The position numbers were made by a program, and so were the translations under genes. The notes below the pieces were generated by a model that did no database searches, was not told the DNA's origin, and saw only the letters and a program-made list of their open reading frames with translations. From positions 1-6,705 of the forward strand of contig JAADEE010000051.1 in assembly GCA_013153575.1 (NCBI GenBank): a stretch of DNA of 6,705 bases. Reading direction: 5' to 3'. The stretch comes from Chlorobiota bacterium. Lineage in GTDB: Bacteria; Bacteroidota; Bacteroidia; Bacteroidales; JAADGE01. This document shows positions 4,958-6,705 of the stretch, one piece after another; within the stretch, counting starts at the first letter, position 1; every line of letters begins with the position of its first letter.

Positions 4958-6705
4958 TTAATGTTTTTTCAATGTTATTATACACTTTATCAAAAAGGTG
5001 TTCGCCTTCTTTTTGAATTTCGGTTAAATCTGTCCAATCAAGCATTCGTCTAAATTTCATTTTTTTCTTTCCACATTTTTCAGCCAAAGAAATTAATAAT
5101 TGTGAAGCATTAATATTAGCAGTCATTATTATGTTTTGATTATAATCAATTACAAAATCTGCAAACATTTTTCCCACTCTACTTTCGTAGGCAATATCTA
5201 ATGATCCTTCTGGTGTATCAATTAGTAATGTTGCTTCATTATTTGGTTTTGATAAGTAGACAGCTAATGCCATTCGTAAAGCAATATCGAGAAAAAAACG
5301 CTGACTTTCAGATAACTGATGTGATTCGGTTCTTGCTGTTCCTAAAAGTTCAAAATTGAGAGTAATGTCTTTACTCCCTTTTTGTTTAAAATAAATGTTT
5401 AAATCTAATCCAATAAAGCTTTTTGCCAATTTTTTAAATAAAGGGACAAAAATGCTTTCAGCATCTTTATAAGCAGAATTTACTTTTTGTAGTAAATTTT
5501 CATATTCTGGTTTTATTTTGTCTCTTTTTCTATAATAGTCTCTGGATTTTTTATCTTCTTGTTCAAACCGCTTTATATATGATTCTAAAATACTGTCAGT
5601 TATAGTATCTCCCGTTTTTTTGAAATCAATATGTGAATTTAATTTTTCAAATTTTTCAAGTTTTTCCTTTGCTGCATAATATTCATATTCAGCTTTATCA
5701 AGTTCTACTTTTTTTACTTCGCTTTCGAATATTAACTTTTCAATTTCACTATTTTTTTTCTCAATCAACTTATCAATATCTTCAAGTTGTTTTAATAATT
5801 TTTCTTGGTCCTTGTCCTTTCCATTATTAATTGTAGTATCACATATTGGACATTTCTCTTGATATAATTTTTTTTCAATATTTTCTACTACATAATGTCC
5901 GGTTGCACCACAGAGAAAGCATTTGTTTTCTTTTTTCGAATAATTAATAAGTCGATTATCTAATAATTTTGTTCGAGGTTCAGAATATTGTGAAAAAAGT
6001 TTTTTGTATTTAGTTTTAAGCTGTAATATTTCAGAGCTGTAAATGTTTTGTCTTTTTAGCAAAGTATCATATTCAACTTCAATATTATGAAATAACTTTT
6101 CAGCTTTTTCAACTGATTTAGCCATATCATCATATTGTTTTTTTAATTCATTGTAGTTTAATAATTCTTTTTCTTTTTTTGTTGCTAGTAACCTTTCATA
6201 ATCTTTTTTTATTTGAGTAGCTTGCCATCTAGCATTTCGTCCGTAAGATTCCAAACTCTCCATTTCTCTTTTTAATTCTAAAATTCTATTTGTATCATTT
6301 AAGTCATAATTAAAAGCTATGGATAAAGCATTTGTTGACGCTCTATCGTCCCAAAAAATCATTCTTCTGTTTTCGTCAAAAGTCAAAACATATAATTGAA
6401 AGAATATAAAATATTCGAATTTTCCAATACCAATATCTTTTGCCAATTCTTTTTCATAAATAGATTGAAGTTCTTCTGGACTTTTATTTTCAGTATTTAT
6501 AAATGGAATAACTTTTTTGTTTTTTGTTTCATATATTTCAAGTTTTCTTAAAGAATTTCTTTCAGTGAATCCACGAATTATTTTATAATTTTTATGGTTA
6601 ACTTCAAAATGTATTTCTACTTCTGCATTTTCTTTGTCTTGTGCATTTATTCTGCCTTCAAAATATCTTTTAGTATATTTTTTATTTGATTTTACTATTT
6701 CACTT
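4938..6705 (-). CDS. Rad50/SMC-like ABC ATPase with zinc-hook motifs, 5' end off window
   Basis: The frame is open to the right edge, so at least 588 residues are visible and the N terminus with Walker A is missing; a TTG at 6446 is internal. Numbering from the first full codon at 6704, the parts are: an N-terminal ABC strand region with EVNHKNYKIIRGF (about 32-44), a first heptad-rich arm (about 135-250), paired cysteines CFLC (262-265) and CPIC (285-288) forming a zinc-hook or ribbon, a second arm (about 300-410), the signature LSESQ (464-468), and Walker B LLIDTPEGSLD (493-503) with the D-loop fused to it. This is a Rad50-like ATPase half folded around a short coiled coil, as in LmuB and other ABC-3C ATPases, which act as DNA or DNA-end sensors controlling a nuclease. 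The residue after the Walker B Asp is Thr rather than Glu, with Glu two residues on. It overlaps the next gene. Confidence 0.88.
   Translation of the reverse strand, partial: SEIVKSNKKYTKRYFEGRINAQDKENAEVEIHFEVNHKNYKIIRGFTERNSLRKLEIYETKNKKVIPFINTENKSPEELQSIYEKELAKDIGIGKFEYFIFFQLYVLTFDENRRMIFWDDRASTNALSIAFNYDLNDTNRILELKREMESLESYGRNARWQATQIKKDYERLLATKKEKELLNYNELKKQYDDMAKSVEKAEKLFHNIEVEYDTLLKRQNIYSSEILQLKTKYKKLFSQYSEPRTKLLDNRLINYSKKENKCFLCGATGHYVVENIEKKLYQEKCPICDTTINNGKDKDQEKLLKQLEDIDKLIEKKNSEIEKLIFESEVKKVELDKAEYEYYAAKEKLEKFEKLNSHIDFKKTGDTITDSILESYIKRFEQEDKKSRDYYRKRDKIKPEYENLLQKVNSAYKDAESIFVPLFKKLAKSFIGLDLNIYFKQKGSKDITLNFELLGTARTESHQLSESQRFFLDIALRMALAVYLSKPNNEATLLIDTPEGSLDIAYESRVGKMFADFVIDYNQNIIMTANINASQLLISLAEKCGKKKMKFRRMLDWTDLTEIQKEGEHLFDKVYNNIEKTLNGYGYE

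Noticed and set aside
5633..5830. Open plus-strand frame of 65 codons with hydrophobic content
   Set aside because: It is antisense to the coiled-coil part of the ATPase; Phe/Leu richness reflects complemented Lys/Glu codons.
6444..6446. TTG as the start codon of the ATPase
   Set aside because: The frame stays open to the window edge, and the 86 codons upstream read as the N-terminal ABC strand region of a Rad50-like protein.
2033..6705. Calling the operon a classical Type II restriction-modification system
   Set aside because: A two-gene nuclease and methyltransferase pair would not need the SMC-like ATPase and small protein, which are translationally coupled upstream.
1..6705. CRISPR array or tRNA/rRNA genes
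   Set aside because: No regularly spaced repeats and no tRNA or rRNA signature were seen on either strand.

Overview
The window looks like Bacteroidota DNA. It is very AT-rich, it has a TTG / TAnnTTTG promoter of the Bacteroidota type, and its tightly packed genes lack obvious Shine-Dalgarno sequences. All five protein genes lie on the minus strand. The only plus-strand element is the more GC-rich 3' tail of a group II intron at the left edge. The content is accessory: conflict or defence genes joined by integron-type recombination sites.

Right part (about 2033-6705, minus strand): a tightly packed operon whose first gene runs off the right edge. In transcription order it encodes a Rad50/SMC-like ABC ATPase with a zinc-hook-like insert, a 196-residue protein of unknown function, a PD-(D/E)XK nuclease and an amino-methylating DNA methyltransferase. 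Spacings are +3, +6 and an overlap of up to 20 bp. ATPase plus small protein plus nuclease resembles the Lamassu / ABC-three-component defence layout. The added methyltransferase gives it a restriction-modification flavour that I cannot match to a named system.

Middle part (1802-2032): a 155-bp attC-like site starts 5 nt after the methyltransferase stop codon. It has GCCCAAC and GTTAGGC end cores, a long imperfect stem and an inner hairpin. Next to it lie the promoter and a perfect inverted-repeat operator for the downstream pair.

Left part (105-1801, minus strand): an AbiE-type toxin-antitoxin pair, with an AbiEi-like winged-helix antitoxin (DUF6088-like) overlapping an AbiEii nucleotidyltransferase toxin by ATGA. 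The toxin stop codon is again 5 nt before an attC-type core. That core is cut by the 3' end of a group IIC-type intron pointing the opposite way, which is the behaviour of the attC-targeting subclass. The simplest reading is a toxin-antitoxin integron cassette with its own promoter whose attC has been invaded by an intron, next to a multi-gene defence-like operon that also ends at an attC. The window shows no integrase gene.
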